Below are positions 62,462 to 64,000 of a stretch of DNA of 64,000 nt, piece by piece (positions within the stretch are counted from its first letter, which is position 1; each line of letters starts with the position of its first letter). Source of the stretch: Streptomyces sp. B1I3 (lineage in GTDB: Bacteria; Actinomycetota; Actinomycetes; Streptomycetales; Streptomycetaceae); contig NZ_JAUSYD010000001.1 of assembly GCF_030816615.1 (NCBI RefSeq), positions 3,224,001 to 3,288,000 of the forward strand, in the 5' to 3' direction. A program made the position numbers and the translations under genes. A model generated the notes under the pieces. That model made no database searches, was not told the DNA's origin, and worked only from the letters and a program-made list of their open reading frames with translations.

Positions 62462-63409
62462 ATGTCTTCCACCGCTCCCCCGATACGCGCGGAGTTCGAC
62501 CCGTGCGTCACCATCCCCTCCCTGGCCGATCTGCGCGCCGCCCTGCGCGACGACGACTGGGCGACCGTGGAGGCCTACTTCGAGTTCCTCGAACACGAGG
62601 AGGACCGCGCGGTCGCCGCCAGGATCGTCGACGGCACCAGCACCTCACAGCGGTTGCTGGAGAGGACCGTGGCCGCGCAGCCGCGCTCCGCACTCGCCCG
62701 CACCCTGCTCGCCAGGCGCTACATCGTCGTCGGCTGGGACATCCGCAGCTCGTACCGTGCCGAACACGTGTCGCGCGAGCAGTTCCGGCAGTTCCACGAG
62801 TGGCTGCGGCGCGCGGAGCAACTGCTCATCGACGTGTGCGCCGAGTACCCCGACCACGCGCTGGCGTGGGGGGCCCGGCTGACCACCGCGCTGGGGCTCG
62901 AACTCGGGCTCAGCGAGGCGCGGCGGCGCTACGAGCGCCTGGCCGAGCACCATCCGCACCACATCTCCGCGCAGTCGTCCCTGCTCCAGCAGTTGTGCCC
63001 CAAGTGGGGCGGCAGCTGGGAGGAGGCCCACGGCTTCGCGCGCGCCTGCCTGGAGTCGGCGCCCCCCGGCAGCCATGCGGGCCGGCTCGTGGCCGAAGTG
63101 CACCTGGAGCGCTGGCTGGACGACTCCGACAACGGCCACAGCACCTACCTGCGCTCGGCCGGGGTCCGCGACGAGATCCTGGCCGCCGCCGCCCGGTCCG
63201 TGCAGCACCCGGACTACCGGCCCGGCTTCGACTGGGTCCACGATCACAACACGTTCGCGGGGGCGCTCTGCCTGGGCGGCCACCACCGCGAGGCTGCGCC
63301 GTTCTTCCGCACCCTCGGCGACAGGGCCACCGCATCGCCCTGGCACCACGCCGGCGACAAAGAGGTCCAGTTCCTCAAGCACCGCAGAACCGCACTGTCG
63401 AAGGGCTGA
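62462..63409 (+). CDS. Hypothetical protein, helical (TPR-like)
   Basis: 315 aa. Composition and spacing of hydrophobics (ALRDDDWATVEAYFEFLEHE, LERTVAAQPRSALARTLLAR, LLIDVCAEYPDHALAWGARL, QSSLLQQLCPKWGGSWEEAH) suggest repeated helix pairs as in TPR-like proteins. No signal peptide or membrane segment. ATG 62462 with GAGGAC upstream. It overlaps in direction with, and is 4 bp from, the M16 gene, so they are probably one unit. Confidence 0.75.
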   Translation: MSSTAPPIRAEFDPCVTIPSLADLRAALRDDDWATVEAYFEFLEHEEDRAVAARIVDGTSTSQRLLERTVAAQPRSALARTLLARRYIVVGWDIRSSYRAEHVSREQFRQFHEWLRRAEQLLIDVCAEYPDHALAWGARLTTALGLELGLSEARRRYERLAEHHPHHISAQSSLLQQLCPKWGGSWEEAHGFARACLESAPPGSHAGRLVAEVHLERWLDDSDNGHSTYLRSAGVRDEILAAAARSVQHPDYRPGFDWVHDHNTFAGALCLGGHHREAAPFFRTLGDRATASPWHHAGDKEVQFLKHRRTALSKG

Positions 63410-63413
63410 ACCG

Positions 63414-64000
63414 ATGTCCCAGGAAACCCAGGGGCTCGGCCCCGTCGCGCCTGCCGCACCCGCCGCACTTGCCGCGCATCCCGTCCCGCCCGCCGACGAC
63501 ATCCGTGAGACCGAGGTCGACGGCATCCGCACGGTGCTCGCCGCCGGCTCCGGGCCGGTGACGGCGGGACTCTTCTTCCGGGTCGGGGTCGCCGACGAGA
63601 CGCTCGCCACCACGGGCATCACCCACCTCGTCGAACACCTTGCCCTGCACCGCCACGGCCTGTCCGACCTGCACTACAACGGCGCCACCGCCGCCACGTA
63701 CACCCTCTTCCACGCCACGGGCACGCCCGAGGAGGTCGTCACCTACCTCAACGGTGTCTGCGCGGCCCTGCGCGACCTGCCCCTGGAGCGGCTGGAGACC
63801 GAGCGCGAGATCCTGCGCACCGAGGCCGCGGGCCGCAACCGCGGCCCCAACCACCAGCTCCCCCTGTGGCGTTACGGCGCACAGGGCTACGGTCTCAGCA
63901 GCTACGCAGAGCACGGCACCTGGCACCTGACGGCCGACGCCGTACGCGACTGGGCACGCACCCGGTTCACCCGCGACAACGCGGTCCTGTGGATCACCAC
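63414..64000 (+). CDS. M16 family metallopeptidase (3' end missing)
   Basis: The frame runs off the window; about 195 codons are visible. The inverted zinc motif HxxEH is present in HLVEHLALH at about residue 75, after GLFFRVGVADE and TTGITHLVEH. Downstream Glu residues (LETEREIL) fit the third ligand region. M16 peptidases cut peptides or precursor leaders. ATG 63414 follows the previous gene's stop by 4 bp. Confidence 0.85.
   Translation, partial: MSQETQGLGPVAPAAPAALAAHPVPPADDIRETEVDGIRTVLAAGSGPVTAGLFFRVGVADETLATTGITHLVEHLALHRHGLSDLHYNGATAATYTLFHATGTPEEVVTYLNGVCAALRDLPLERLETEREILRTEAAGRNRGPNHQLPLWRYGAQGYGLSSYAEHGTWHLTADAVRDWARTRFTRDNAVLWIT

Overview
The window is high-GC (about 70% or more) chromosomal DNA with strong G/C third-codon bias. 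The gene content (bldM, whiD, NlpC/P60 pairs, PspC proteins, receptor-type Ser/Thr kinases, GroEL1 with a His-rich tail) points to a Streptomyces chromosome core. From memory, the order choD-like, guaB3, guaB, SigD-like sigma, whiB3/whiD, groEL1, tsaD-rimI-tsaB-tsaE, alr, acpS, glmS also matches a conserved actinobacterial block known in mycobacteria. No tRNA, rRNA, IS element, prophage or CRISPR array was seen.

Layout. 1-9 kb holds envelope genes: the end of a lipase, an M23 peptidase, pcrA, a c-di-AMP (ydaO-type) riboswitch driving an NlpC/P60 hydrolase, and a second NlpC/P60 gene broken by a frameshift. 9-16 kb holds a PspC sensor kinase/response regulator pair divergent from another PspC protein, then DoxX, a membrane protein and a methyltransferase. 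16-23 kb holds guaA, a chorismate mutase behind what looks like a ribosome-mediated attenuator, a sortase-tail-like small protein, a ChoD-type oxidoreductase and a succinic semialdehyde dehydrogenase. 23-31 kb is a run of three related Ser/Thr kinase genes, the middle one a pseudokinase. 31-38.5 kb has glpD, a nucleotide sugar dehydrogenase lacking its catalytic Cys, guaB3 and guaB. 38-41 kb is developmental: a SigD-like sigma factor, bldM and whiD. 41-51 kb has LysR, MOSC, SDR, groES-groEL1 with two CIRCE operators, a deacetylase lipoprotein, a methyltransferase and an ECF42/DGPF pair. 51-64 kb has the t6A genes (tsaD, rimI, tsaB, tsaE), alr, nnr, acpS, glmS and the start of an M16 peptidase.

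The most interesting signals are: the candidate leader-peptide attenuator at 17900-18042; the pseudokinase flanked by two intact kinases with the same architecture; the Cys-to-Gly sugar dehydrogenase; an 11-nt AT-rich motif exactly 113 bp before both that dehydrogenase and whiD; an iron-box-like site before a 72-aa ORF; and the frameshifted NlpC/P60 gene. All calls come from reading the sequence; no database search was run.
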